Source: Prolixibacteraceae bacterium (lineage in GTDB: Bacteria; Bacteroidota; Bacteroidia; Bacteroidales; Prolixibacteraceae). Taken from it: DNA of 64,000 nt. Below the pieces are notes generated by a model, which was given only the letters and a program-made list of their open reading frames with translations, did no database searches and was not told the origin of the DNA. The position numbers were made by a program, and so were the translations under genes. The DNA lies in NCBI GenBank assembly GCA_028282705.1, contig JANQHI010000008.1, forward strand, positions 151,644 to 215,643. Reading direction: 5' to 3'. Positions 10,301 to 21,100 of the stretch are shown piece by piece; the stretch's first letter is position 1, and every line of letters begins with the position of its first letter.

Positions 10301-12085
10301 GATAATTGGCAGGATAAAGCCTTTTTGAAATCATATAGCCCCATTGATGATATGGCATGGAGGAACTACTCCCAGAAATACAGCTATGACCCTGCTGGCA
10401 ACATAATGGAAACAAACCACAATGCCAATGGAGGAAGCTGGAAGAGGGAATATAAATATGAAACACAAAGTAATCGTTTAAAAGAAAGCAAAATTGGGGC
10501 AAACACCTATTCATATACACACCAGGCTGAGCATGGGTACATTACCCAATTACCCCATTTGCAGGTAATGGAGTGGAACTTCAGGGATGAGTTACAAGCT
10601 GTTGCTACCCAAAAAACATGCTCTGGTATTGATCCTGAAACAACCTATTATGTGTATGACCCTGAAGGGAAAAGGGTGAGGAAAGTTACTGAGGTTAATG
10701 GTGGGGGTAGCAAAAAAGAGGAAAGGTTATATGTTGGTGGCATTGAAGTGTATAGGAGAAGCAGTGATAACTTTGAAAGGACAACCCTCCATGTAATGGA
10801 TGATAAAAGGCGTGTTGCCATGGTTGATACACGCAATGACGTGGATGATGGGACAGAGAAAAAAACGGCACGTTTCCAATTTGATAACCACCTGGGGTCT
10901 GCCTCATTGGAGCTTAATGATAGTGGTGATGTAATTGGTTATGAAGAATACCACCCATTTGGCACTACTGCCTACCAGGCAGTAAACAAAGACATTAAAA
11001 TTGCAGCTAAAAGGTATCGTTACACTGGGTTGGAAAGGGATGAAGAAACAGGTTTTAACTACCATTCGGCCAGGTACTATTTGCCGTGGCTTTGTCGGTG
11101 GTTGAAACCAGACCCCCATTTGCAAAGGTATATTCCACAGACTCCTTATTCATATGCCATTAATTCGCCCCTAAAGGTTATTGATCCCGGGGGTAAGGAT
11201 GTAGTAGTTATTTATAGAGGTGGAGTGACAGGTGATGCAACTCCAATTGCCCCTGAGAATGCAGGTACTGCGGGCAAGTTGGCACAATCTATACAAGCAC
11301 ATGCTGCAGAAACCGGAACTGAGCTTGATGTTGTGATTCTGGAGCCTGGTGTTACATCATCAGGTGCTGTTCAGGCTGGAATGGAGTTTATCAGGGAACA
11401 TCGGTCTGAAGGAGAAGCACTTATTATTTATGGATATAGCAGAGGCGGAGATGTGGCTGTTGATTTGGCTGATGAGTTAAATAATAAAGAGCAAAGTGTC
11501 GATTTATTGTTTACAATTGATGCAGCTTATGGTCCCTTGTCTACAACAGTTTTTCTTTCCCCAATAGATAGGGAGATTCCGGGAAATGTTGATGTCAATA
11601 TTAATTATTACCAAACAAATGCTTCCGGCCCTTCAGGGGTTTCTCGTACAGGTCAGGGCAGTAGTGATTCTTCCGGAAGTAATGAGGATGATTCTTCCGG
11701 TGGTGGTTCCAGTCAGGCAGGAGGATCATCAAGAAGCGATAGTGGTTCGTCCGATTTAATGGGGTCCAGGGGAGATGCCAATACCCCTTTGGAAGCTGGA
11801 ACCAGGGTATATAATATAGAAATCTCGAATACTCAGCATGGAGATATGGATGAAAAAGTTCAGGACAGAGTAATAGGCCATGTTGAATCGTTTATGGGAG
11901 CTAATCGGGCAGGGAGGCGATGGACTCCTGAAAACTTAAGCCAGTATCGTTACCAATGGCCGCAATCTATTTGGGAAGAGGCAACTAAAGGAACGCCATT
12001 AAGCCCTAGCTATCGTCCAAGTCAATTGGGATGGGAATATGATTTTATCATGTGGTTTCAGAGAGGGTTACTTTATGGAAGTTAA
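4355..12085 (+). CDS. Tc toxin TcB-TcC fusion (SpvB/TcdB/RHS) with C-terminal hydrolase-like effector
   Basis: A 2576-residue cocoon protein starting at GTG 4355. Domains in order: SpvB-like N-terminus (about 35-330, with FGLGWHLNISSIVRKTDKG), FG-GAP/VCBS-like propeller repeats (DLTGDGRPDLVV near 557, DMTGDGLSDIAR near 616, DVSGTGATDII near 672), TcdB middle regions, and RHS/YD repeats (about 1540-2230). The RHS core ends in SARYYLPWLCRWLKPDP and VIDPGGKD (near 2280), where TcC proteins cleave themselves. Past the core are about 295 variable residues with GYSRGG (Ser2362), Asp2389 in TIDAAYG and His2495 in NTQHGDM, an apparent Ser-Asp-His triad, split by a Ser/Gly-rich linker. In known Tc systems TcB and TcC form a hollow shell holding the toxic C-terminus until TcA injects it. 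Here both are one chain, followed 91 bp later by TcA. The tail uses codons unlike the RHS part, suggesting a swapped effector module. No signal peptide is visible. Confidence 0.9.
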   Translation: MKNNNHQRPIKEDQPTIASLTSEQATKSNAIEVPQITLPKGGGAIKGIDEKFEVNAANGTVNLSLGFPLSKGRNGFTPSLGLAYNSGAGNSPFGLGWHLNISSIVRKTDKGIPRYHEGKEDTFMLSGTEDLVPFLKKNASGQWVKEEKTTAGNYTVKRYCPRIEGEFARIEKITHSNYGTYWKVTTGDNIATIFGRSTNARIADPEDATKDFKWLAEFSYDDKGNWIKYSYKAENLENVPIVLHEQNRHDGLAKIANTYLKSVRYGNKKPYYANPSKPYDPDDPTQTPGSEDEAHFFELVFDYGEHHADIPKTQEEPSQKWGCRIDPFSFFRAGFEVRTYRLCKRVLMFHKFQELGSEPYLVKSLDLSYEASNINNSGDSEITYLASATQSGYIKKEDGNYSKKSLPKIEYEYQSLVWDKSINQVSQESLANAPVGLTNNYQWVDLYNEGIPGIFHEQPRGWYYKENLGNIDGKGAQFAAATKIGSLPSFTGLNEGSLVLQDIEVNGEKQVVANTIGVKGFWELEPEGQGQKSVGNFTAFKKMPNIDWKDPDTKLIDLTGDGRPDLVVSEELAFTWYTSKGKEGYDEAQRTFKAQDENTGPAIIFSDTTQSIFLADMTGDGLSDIARIRNGGICFWANMGYGNYSAKVAMSNAPVFDHPGHFNPAYLHLADVSGTGATDIIYLGKNKFKAFINQNGNSWSDAHEVNPFLQIENHSKLSVIDLLGTGTSCIVMSTHIPSKHPMQYIDLMGSKKPHILKGYKNNFGKEVSFEYKSSTYFYLKDKKEGAPWITKLPFPVHIVAKTTVLDKIADVRFTNEYSYHHGYYDHEEREFRGFGRVDQLDSEYYPEWAQNNATNLLEKSEELYQQPVLSKTWYHTGAYLDKEKVLTHFKDEYWHKKFNRRFPSESLNVTEPELVDAKLSPEIKGLHGKEYREAIRACKGMVLRQEVFAMDAPQDATESQLKLQMKPYTVATHNCNIQLKQPREGNPHGVFVVTESEEITIHYERDETDYRLQHNLNTNIDEMGNILESAAVVYGRKQAKANAEFSGLSSSITDFSEDVLNNDSTQKTQLQNAFANNINSIKSAQTKTNITYTQNIFAKYDDGVTQHDDVDLPHVYRLRLPSETKTFEITGLAPSSELFQLTEFDNILANANDIGYHEQATAGIQKRLVEHIKTKYLGDTLNELGFGFFEPLGLTYQSYQLAFTTDLVKDIYIQAGAELKVDGNDVSSIIESSGGYSNINGSLWIRSGISHLKTDARENVANVKNRFYSPIKYEGPLGETTAVTYDTETFAGNIRNNDGYYLHIKKTKDAVGNKTQVDVFNYRTLSPSRMVDVNANPVSVLFDELGLVKAVAVEGNGVYTDTSETSVNVLTPADSLSGLKDYTDTGDATLEEQLFEAANSSHTNTTQLASAGNGLLQQATTRFIYNIDKYEKTGEPVVIVTVRREQHFADNNASKIQFSFNYLNGQGKIVMAKEQASPGLSYYMENSVLKQKDTSPELRWRANGRVVLNNKGKPVKQYEPYFSTNFLYENSQELVEMGVTPILYYDPLGRLVKTKFPDGTLSKVEFDPWKQVHYDQNDTVLDDECTWYKRRTNNTRADFISEANQQQAAQKAAAHANSPLSLYFDTLGRPVFRVEHNGKDAGGKDKLYSTFINLDIEGNTRDVKDTRGNLVMEYKYDMLGHRVLQNSMDAGKRWVLNNNMNNPVFSWDCRGHLYTFSYDAIQRLLSKKVSGGDGFTPLDSIYERLVYGEGQPNEIQDNLRGQVHSTYDMAGKNQNLQFDFKGNLLKSSREFNSNYKDIPNWDALSLTNPALFDPGLTAYITTQKYDALSRVTETTTPDGSITSPGYNEASLLSNLSVNQTDASEKLFIKSISYDAKRQREKVIYGDKNGNNLATTTFGYDKDTFRLVHLKTVKADNSLLQDLYYTYDPVGNITEIEDKAIPAKFFNNQKIEGKGKYNYDPLYRLKEAEGREHAGQAINFGQCDNWQDKAFLKSYSPIDDMAWRNYSQKYSYDPAGNIMETNHNANGGSWKREYKYETQSNRLKESKIGANTYSYTHQAEHGYITQLPHLQVMEWNFRDELQAVATQKTCSGIDPETTYYVYDPEGKRVRKVTEVNGGGSKKEERLYVGGIEVYRRSSDNFERTTLHVMDDKRRVAMVDTRNDVDDGTEKKTARFQFDNHLGSASLELNDSGDVIGYEEYHPFGTTAYQAVNKDIKIAAKRYRYTGLERDEETGFNYHSARYYLPWLCRWLKPDPHLQRYIPQTPYSYAINSPLKVIDPGGKDVVVIYRGGVTGDATPIAPENAGTAGKLAQSIQAHAAETGTELDVVILEPGVTSSGAVQAGMEFIREHRSEGEALIIYGYSRGGDVAVDLADELNNKEQSVDLLFTIDAAYGPLSTTVFLSPIDREIPGNVDVNINYYQTNASGPSGVSRTGQGSSDSSGSNEDDSSGGGSSQAGGSSRSDSGSSDLMGSRGDANTPLEAGTRVYNIEISNTQHGDMDEKVQDRVIGHVESFMGANRAGRRWTPENLSQYRYQWPQSIWEEATKGTPLSPSYRPSQLGWEYDFIMWFQRGLLYGS

Positions 12086-12176
12086 ATGAGATATTTTTTG
12101 AGAAAAGCAGTTAAAGCCTATTCAGTCAATAAAAAAATAGTTTTTGAAGTAAACAAAGTTTGTAAAAATCAAAGAT

Positions 12177-15100
12177 ATGAGTACCTCTTATAAAATCTCA
12201 GGTCAAGTTGTAACCCACAGAGAACAAAAAGGCATTCTAAACCTGTTTGTAAAAGCATGGGACAAAGAGCAAGTTATTGTAGGATTCCTTGGGAAAGCAC
12301 GTACGGATAAGCATGGAAAATTTGTTATTGAAGTAAAGGAAGAATACAGGAGTGAAATATTTCAAAGGCGTAAGCCTGATATCTATTTTAAGGTATACCA
12401 AAAAAGGAGGATGATCTACTCAACAGAGAGGGAAATACATTGGAACGTGTCTGATCCAGAGAAAATTATAACAATCAAATTAAAGCAGGAAATAAAGGTT
12501 GCATATGAACAGCCACCTGTGGTTGATGTTGCTAAGGTTAGCCTGGAAACCAAAACCAAAGAAGAAGTGGCAACCTTGCACAAATTGCTGTCCAATATGA
12601 ATTTTAAAGTAGCTGAAAAGGAGGTTGCTGAAAGCAGGGTAGGGGCGTCATCCATAAAAGCCATAAAAAAAATCCAGGACGAAAATAACCTGGAGGTTAG
12701 TGGCAAATTGGATGCCAATACAGTAGAGCTGCTAAACAGGGAACAGGTTGATTTTTATTTCAGGAAAAGCAAAACGCGCATTGCAGGGCTTCATGAAAAG
12801 CTGGAAAAACTGGGGTTAGAAATAGGTAAAGATGAAAAAAAATCAAGGCATCTGGGGGAAGCAACCAGGGATGCTATTGCCAGCTTTGCAAGTTCAACAG
12901 GTATAGAAACCAAAGATGGTAAAATTACAGAAGAGCTGTATGCAAAATTGGTGCAGGAAGGCATCAACCAAAAATATTCAACCAAAACACAGGTTGGGAA
13001 ACTCCAAAACCAACTGAAAAGGGTAAGCCAGATAGGTAAGCTCAATATTGAAATTGATGGGAAGGAGTTAACTGAGAAAACTTTTGGGGAGTCAACCAAA
13101 AAAGCTATACAAACTTTTCAGGAGAGCTATAATATTGAACCAACAGGCGAATTAAACCAGGCAACTTTAGATAAGCTGGAAAGTGTTTCAAAAAGCCAGG
13201 GGTACAAGGTTAAGATGATGCCTCAACCCAAACCTGAAGATTTGAAACTCATTAAAACAAATTTGCGCCTGAATAAAACATCACCCAGGGTAGCTGATTT
13301 GCAGAAAGTTTTAACCAGCTTGGGATACCCAATATCTGCAAAAGAATCCAATACCTACACTTTTGGTAAAACTACTGAGGCTTCTGTCAGGTCATACCAA
13401 AGGTCAGCTGGCTTGGTTGCTGATGGCAAGGTTGAAAAAAAGACCATGGCTGCCTTGAATCGCGACATTATATATATAAACCCTGGTGTTACTACGTCAA
13501 GTTCAGGGAATTACTACAGGGTAAAAGGATCTGTTAGGGATGAGTTGTTGAAAAGGACAGGCAACATGGCTATCCATGTATATGAAAGGAAGCTTGATGG
13601 TACTAACCCTGACCCTTTGGCAACCAAAAAGAACCACCAGTCAGGATTTTTTGATTTTAACTACCAGGCACCAATTGACCCAATAACCGGGCAAATTAAA
13701 AAGAATTTCCACTTGGAAGTAAAACTGTTTAATAGTGAGGATGAGCTTGTTGCCAGCAGGGTTCAATACAATGTGGCTCAAACCCAGTGGTTTAACTTTA
13801 ACCTGGCTGATGAGCCTTACAGGGGTGAACCCCTTTATTTTCAATACCTTGATAAGTTAACCAAAAAACTAGATGGAGCTTCACTGGGTGCTGTTTCAGA
13901 AACAGGGGATAATGCGCAAATTACATTGCTTAGCAAAGAAACTGGTTTGCCCAAAGAGACAGTTATGCGTTTGGTATTTTGCGAACTTTTAGCAAAAGAC
14001 ATCAACAATTCAGAAATTACCCCAGAGGTACTTTTTGCACTAATAAAACAAAATTTCCCGGCAAGGTTGCCAGGCAATTTACTGGAAGCAACATTGCAAT
14101 GGAAGAATATTGACAAGCTTGTGGAAGATACATCTACTGGGTTAGTTTTCAGTGATAATGATTCAATAAGTGGGCTTATTGACAGTGCTATCAAGCAAAA
14201 CCTGGTTTCAATTTCTGTTAAGCACAACAAGGAAAATATCCTTGAGTCATTCAACAGTGTGCGCAATTTATTCACATTAGAAAAACCCATCCTTGTGGGT
14301 AATGGTACCTTAAAATCAGTGCTTGATGAAACTTCCATCAACTCCAGTGAATATGAGGTTATTTCAATGGCATTTGCCAATAATAGTGGGGTTTCTGACA
14401 GCTTTTGGGAAGAGCTGGAAAGCGCTGGGTTAAGCAATGCTGAAATTAATGACCTGAAAGCTACTATGGATTTGTCACTGGTAACTAAATCACATAACCC
14501 TACACTGCATGCCATTAAAGCTGATATTGCTGACCCAGGCAACACAACCTTTACCCAAGCCAGTGATGTGGCCAAGCTGGATGTGGATGGATGGGTGCAA
14601 TACATCAATGATAATGGGGGAGCAGTACCTGATAATATGCCCGGGGATAGTACTGATGAACAGATCATGAATTATGCTATTTCCCTTGAATCAATAACAG
14701 GAAGGAAGTACCCTGCCATATCCCAGGTGGCAAGGATTAAGCAAGGAGGGAACCATCAGCTTACCCAAATAGATGATATTGAATCTTTCCTGGATGCTGA
14801 CCCTGAGTTGGATTTCAAAAGGGTTAATATTGATAAATATGACCTGGATAACAGCCTGAACATGGGTAAAACTTTGAAAGATGAGTTAAAGCTTGTCCAG
14901 CGTGCCCATAAAAATGCTTTTGACTCTGGTTCATGTGCTGCTTTGGTAGCAGAGTCAATGCATAGTTCATACCAGATTTATATGACAGGAAAAACCAGGC
15001 TGGTTAATAAATTGCAAAAGCGTGGTGTAGCCAAAAATACAGCTACCAAAATTTATGAAAGGGCAAAAAGCCAGTATGCCCAGGTGTTGGCAAGGTTCAT

Positions 15101-18100
15101 GGAGTTCAGGCCTGAAGTAAATAGGGAAATGCCTGCAGCAATCCAGAATTTTAAGTATGATTCACAGGAGGTACAGGATTTGGTAAGTGATATCCCTGAC
15201 CTGGAAGCTTTGTTTGGCAGCATGGACGCCTGTGAATGCAAACATTGCGAGTCATTGTATGGGCCAGCAGCCTATTTTACTGATATGCTCAGGTTTCTTG
15301 GCAAACATGATTCATTAATTGAATCAGGTGGCGTGCCCTACACAGTGCAGGAAATATTGCTTGACAGGCGCCCTGACTTGGGGAACATCAAACTGAACTG
15401 CCAAAACACACACACAGCAATGCCTTATATTGACCTTGCGTGTGAGGTCCTTGAAAATATTATTTCTCCCCAGCAACAAAATTTTAACCATCAAACTACC
15501 CTTACTGCACCTGAGCTGGAAGCCATCCCTGAACATACACGCCCACATGCATATGAAGTGCTGGCTGGTGCTGATTACCCCATGAATAATTCTTTTAACC
15601 TTTGGCAGGAAGAGGCCAGGTTAAACCTCGAACATTTTGAACTGCCCAGGTGGGAGCTTATGGAAGCATTCCAAAACATAGCTGACCCTACCAACCCAAG
15701 CCCTAATAAAGTGAGTATTGCAGCCGAGTTCTTTAAACTTTCAACACATGAGTTGAATATCATTAAAACTGAAGCTTCAATTTCAGCGCAACAGGATGTG
15801 TATTGGGGCATTGATACCACCCAGGCTTCAGTAAATGTTAAAGAGTTCATGGATATTACTAAACTTACATATGATGAACTGCTGGAATTACTGTTGGTGA
15901 AGTTCATTAATGACCCATCTGGCCCTTCTCCAATGGAGATACAAAGGCTGCCTGATAATTGTGACCTCTCACAGCAAATTGTTACCAACCTGACTGTTGG
16001 GCGTTTTGACCTGATGCACAGGTTCTTACGTTTATGGAGGAAAACGGGTTGGGAAATGTGGGAGATAGGTTACCTGCTTAAAAACCAAAAGGTTGGCAAT
16101 AATAAAATTGATGGTGATGTATTGGTTAAGCTGAAAGAGTTTAAACAATTGCAGGATAAATTGGGACTTGGTGTAGAGGTATTGCTGGCATTCTATGGAA
16201 ACATTATTACTGAAAGCAGGATACAGCCTGATAAACCCAATGTTTCCATCCCATCTGTTTATGAAAAGCATTTTTTAGATGTTACCTCTGCTGATCCAAC
16301 TGATACCTCTTTTACAGTTACCTCGCTAGATGGTTCTATTACTTTGGCAACAGACCCTGTAACAGGTTACACTCCAGTTACAACAATCTTATCTGCTTTA
16401 GCCATTACCCAGGAAGAATTTGATTTGATTGATGGTTATACTGATGGGACAATGACTTTACAATCTTTAAGCATCCTTTTTAGGCACAGTTACCTGGCCA
16501 AAGGGTTGAACCTTTCTATTGCTGACCTGATAAAGTTTTATAGAGCCTCTGGTATGGCAGGCCCATTCCAGTCAACTGGCTATACCCTTGAATTTATTGA
16601 GCAGTTGGAATTGGTAAAAGAAAGTGGGTTGAGTATGCTGGAGTTGGAATATATCCTTCACTATGACAAAGATTCTTCTGTTGGGCTGAGGGAAAAAACA
16701 TTGGTACAGTACTTTGAAGCTTTGCGTGGTACATTAGAGAAAAATAAAGAGTTGATTGAGAAACTAAATATTTCTGATGCTGATAAAACTATGATCAATG
16801 CTGTGGACACCAGCTCACTTACTGGAAAAACCAATGCTGAAGCCCTTCTGGTTACTTCAATTACTGACTTGCAAATAACACTTGGCAAGCTTTCAGAAAA
16901 TTTCACAAATGCTACATTTCTGGTTGATGAAGTAAATTATATTACCTCTTTCAAAGATTCCAGTTCATTCTTTGTGGATACACTTATTGAGATGATAGAT
17001 ACCCTTCAGTCTGAAATAAGCAATTTATATGGCAATGGGGAGAACCAGGTTATATCACTGGTAGCAGGGCAATTCAGCCTGAAAGAGAAAGAGGCAGGGG
17101 TAATTGTGAATGAACTGAAAGCTCCTGGCACAACCAAAAAACTCATTGATATACTGACAGATGAAACATTGGCTGCCAAAGATGCCAATGGAGATTATAC
17201 TGAAATATCTACCACCAACTTCCCCAGCCATTTTGATGTGTATAACCTGGTTCATAAGGTCAGTGTCCTTCACGGGAAAGTTACATTTGAAGAAGAGGAG
17301 CTGGAGTGGTTTATCAAGAACCAGGCAAGTGTAAGTGTACTTGATTATGGTTCACTACCTGTTAAAAGCACTGCTCCTGATGCCTCCTTTGCCAATTGGC
17401 TGAACCTATATAAGTTTGCTAAATTCTACACCAAATACCCTGAGCCTGAAGATGCTTCACTGGTTGAGATACTAAAAAATGGTATTGATCCAATAGTCAG
17501 TAAATCCAATACCCTAAAACTCATAGCTGCATTGACCCAATGGGATGAAACTGAGGTTAATGCACTGGATACAGGTTTTGGCTTGCTGCATGCATCAGGC
17601 ACCCTTGATTATGCTAAAGCAGGAGTATACATGAGGCTTGAAAAAGCCATGAAACAGGCTAAGTTGACTGGGGTTGAATGTAAAACCATGTTTTCATGGG
17701 CATTGAGGGATAATTTGCAGCAACAAAAACAAATAGCCTCACAAACCAAATATGCTATTAAATCAAAATATGACAGCAATACCTGGTTGGATAAAATCAC
17801 ACCCATACAAAATAAATTGAGGGAAAGGAAACGTTACTCATTGGTGCAGTACCATCTTGATAATTCCCAGCGCAATGAAAGCACCACCATTTCAGTGGGT
17901 GGGAAGGACATCCCTAACCCTTTATATTGGAAAGATTCAACAGCCATGTTCAAGTATTTCCTGATTGATGTGGAAATGGGGCCCGACCAGCTAACTTCAC
18001 GCCTGAAACAAGCCATAAGCAGTGTCCAATTTTTTGTACAGAGGTGTTTCCTTAACCTTGAGCAACGTTATGTGCAGGTAAGCCAGGAAGATAAAACTGA

Positions 18101-21100
18101 TGTTGCATCAGAGAATGCTTGGTCACAGTGGAAATGGATGAAAACCTATAGGGTTTGGGAGGCTAACAGGAAAGTATTTTTCTATCCTGAAAACTGGATT
18201 GAGCCTGAATTGAGGGATGACAAGTCTCCTTTCTTTGAAGAACTGGAACAAGAACTCATGCAGGGTGAAGTTACTGATGACAATGCTGAAGTGGCTTTCT
18301 TGAATTACCTCCATAAAGTGGATGAGGTGGCCAACCTTGAAGTGTGTGGCCTGTATCATGAGTATGAAGACCTGAATGATGAATATGAGGGGTATGAAAT
18401 TGATAATGTACATGTGGTAGCCAGGACAAAGGATGACCCTTCAACCTATTTCCATAGGATTTTTGACATGAACTATTCTACTTGGACAGCCTGGGAAAAA
18501 ATAGATGTGGATATAACAGGAGACCATGCTGTGCCTGTTGTGTACAACAGGAAGCTGCATATTTTTTGGCTTTCCTTTATTGAGAAGCCTCAGAAAGTAT
18601 CAAAAAACCCTGCAGCTAAAGCCACCACTGGTCCATCTGATGCCCCTGAAGCCCAGAAAGTACTGGAAATCCAACTGTGCTGGACGGTGAAAAAAGATAA
18701 TGGCTGGAAACCAAAATCAATATCAAAACTGAAGCTTATACACCCTTGGGAGCGCCCATATTTTTCATACCACCTGAAGCCATTTTATAAATCATATACC
18801 AATGAACTTTGGTTAGACTTGTATATTACCACTTCCAAAGAATTTAATGAAAGGAAATTTTATGATCCATACTGGACAGAAGGTACCCCAAAATATGCCA
18901 AAGCTACGCATATAGGTTTTAATGAAACATACAGGCCATGGCATTCTTCGTCCTTTATTTTTAATGGGAAAGTAAAAGAGGTAAAAATGAATGCTTTGTC
19001 AGGCCAGTACAGGCTGATTACAGAGAGCAAGCCTACTGGTAATAGCCTGGTTGGTACAGATTCAGTTGCCTATGTACAAACCAATTATTCTGAGGATGGA
19101 AGGGCTATCAGTAAATTTAGTACTTATGATGATGGGCCCAAGTTGGACTTACCAAGTGGGATGCACTATCATAACAACCACTTAAGGAATAACCAGCATT
19201 ATAATATAAACAACAGTCAACTTAATATCCTTGCAAATGGTTCAACACAAACATTGTTGAATGGGGCTAATAAACCCTTTGAATTGGTTATTGACCACCA
19301 GGATATCCCATTTGATGCCTATAATACTGACCATCCATTTTTCTACCAGGATGCACAAAGGGCATTTTTTATTAAGCCCGATTGGTTGGAGCATTTTGAT
19401 GATTATGGGAACCTTACAGGGAAAACAAGGCAATATGGTTGTAATGCCTTTTACCATCCATATACCACATTATTTATCCGTGAACTAAACAGGGATGGCC
19501 TGGATGCTTTATTAACTAGGAAAGTTCAGACAAAACCAGCCAGCTTCCCTCCCGGGAATGATTTTACCTTTTCTTTGGAATACCTGCCTGTTTCTAAACT
19601 AAAGGTAGATGGGAATGCTGCAAAAGATATTGTTGACTTTTCCCTCAGTGGAGCTTATTCAATATATAATTGGGAGGTATTTTTCCATGCACCCATGATG
19701 ATAGCTAACAGGCTGATGCAAAACCAACGCTTTGAAGAAGCCATGAAATGGTTCCACTATATTTTTGACCCAACCAATATTGATGCTATTTCATCTCCCC
19801 AACGTTACTGGATCACAAAACCATTTTATGAGCATAATGATAAAGATTACAGCTCACAAAGGATTGAAAATATACTGACAAACATTGATGCCCCTGAATT
19901 CCAGAAACAATTGATAGCATGGAGGAATGACCCATTTAAACCACATTTAATAGCACGTTACCGCCCAGTGGCTTACCAAAAAAATGTGGTCATGAAGTAC
20001 CTGGACAACCTGATAGCTTGGGGCGACCAACTATTCAGGAGGGATACAATGGAATCAATAAATGAGGCTTCATCAAGATATATGCTTGCCAGCGAAATAT
20101 TGGGTGAACGCCCTAAAGAGGTTCCTAATGTTGAGCATGAAGAGCTATCATTTAATGAGTTACCAAACCTGGATGATTTTGGTAACACCAGGGTGGATGT
20201 TATTATTGAAAACACCCTGCTTCCAATAAAGGTAACAGGCTCAAAAGATGGGTTGGAACCACTGCCCAACCTTGATACCCTCTATTTTGGCATTCCTGGG
20301 AACGATTTTATGCTGAAATACTGGAATATTATTTATGACAGGATGTTCAAGATCAGGAACTCTATGAACATTGAAGGTGTAAAACGTACCCTTTCATTGT
20401 TTGCACCACCCATTGACCCTGCATTGTTGGTAAAAGCAGCAGCAGCAGGTATGGATTTAAGCACAGTGCTAAATGATATTTCTGCAGGGACACCCCACTA
20501 TAGGTTCAGGACAGTACTCCAAAAAGCAGTTGAGTTTTGTTCTGATGTTAAACAGTTGGGAGATAAGTTGTTATCAGCTCTTGAAAAAAAGGATGTGGAA
20601 GGATTGGCACAATTGCGCACACAACATGAAATACAACTATCAAAAGGTATAAAACTGATAAAGGAAAAAGAGGTTGATGAAGCTGATGAGGCTCAGGAAG
20701 CATTAGAAAAAAGCAAAGAGTTGGCAAAAACCAAGGAAACCTATTATGGTGGCAGGGAATATATGAATACTGCCGAAATTATTGGTTTTTCATTGAACAC
20801 TGCTTCCACTGCACTTGATGCTGCCATTGCATTTGGCTATATACTATCTGGTGGGTTAAGCCTTATTCCTAATTTTTTGGTAGGAGCAGCTGGTTTTGGA
20901 GGAACACCTGAAGTAAATGCAACAATGGGTGGGCAAAGCATCAGCAACTCAGCAGAGTTAGCAGTAAAGACAATTTCTTCAATAGCCTCTGCATTGCAGA
21001 AAGGGGCAAACCTAGCTGAAACACAAGCAAGATACCAAAGACGCATGGACGATTGGAAGCATCAGAAGGAACTGGCATCCATTGAGGTTGAACAGATAGA

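Noticed and set aside
13841..14668. A 275-codon open frame on the minus strand inside the TcA gene
   Set aside because: Entirely antisense to a clear coding region, with low-complexity Ser/Leu-rich text and no family likeness.
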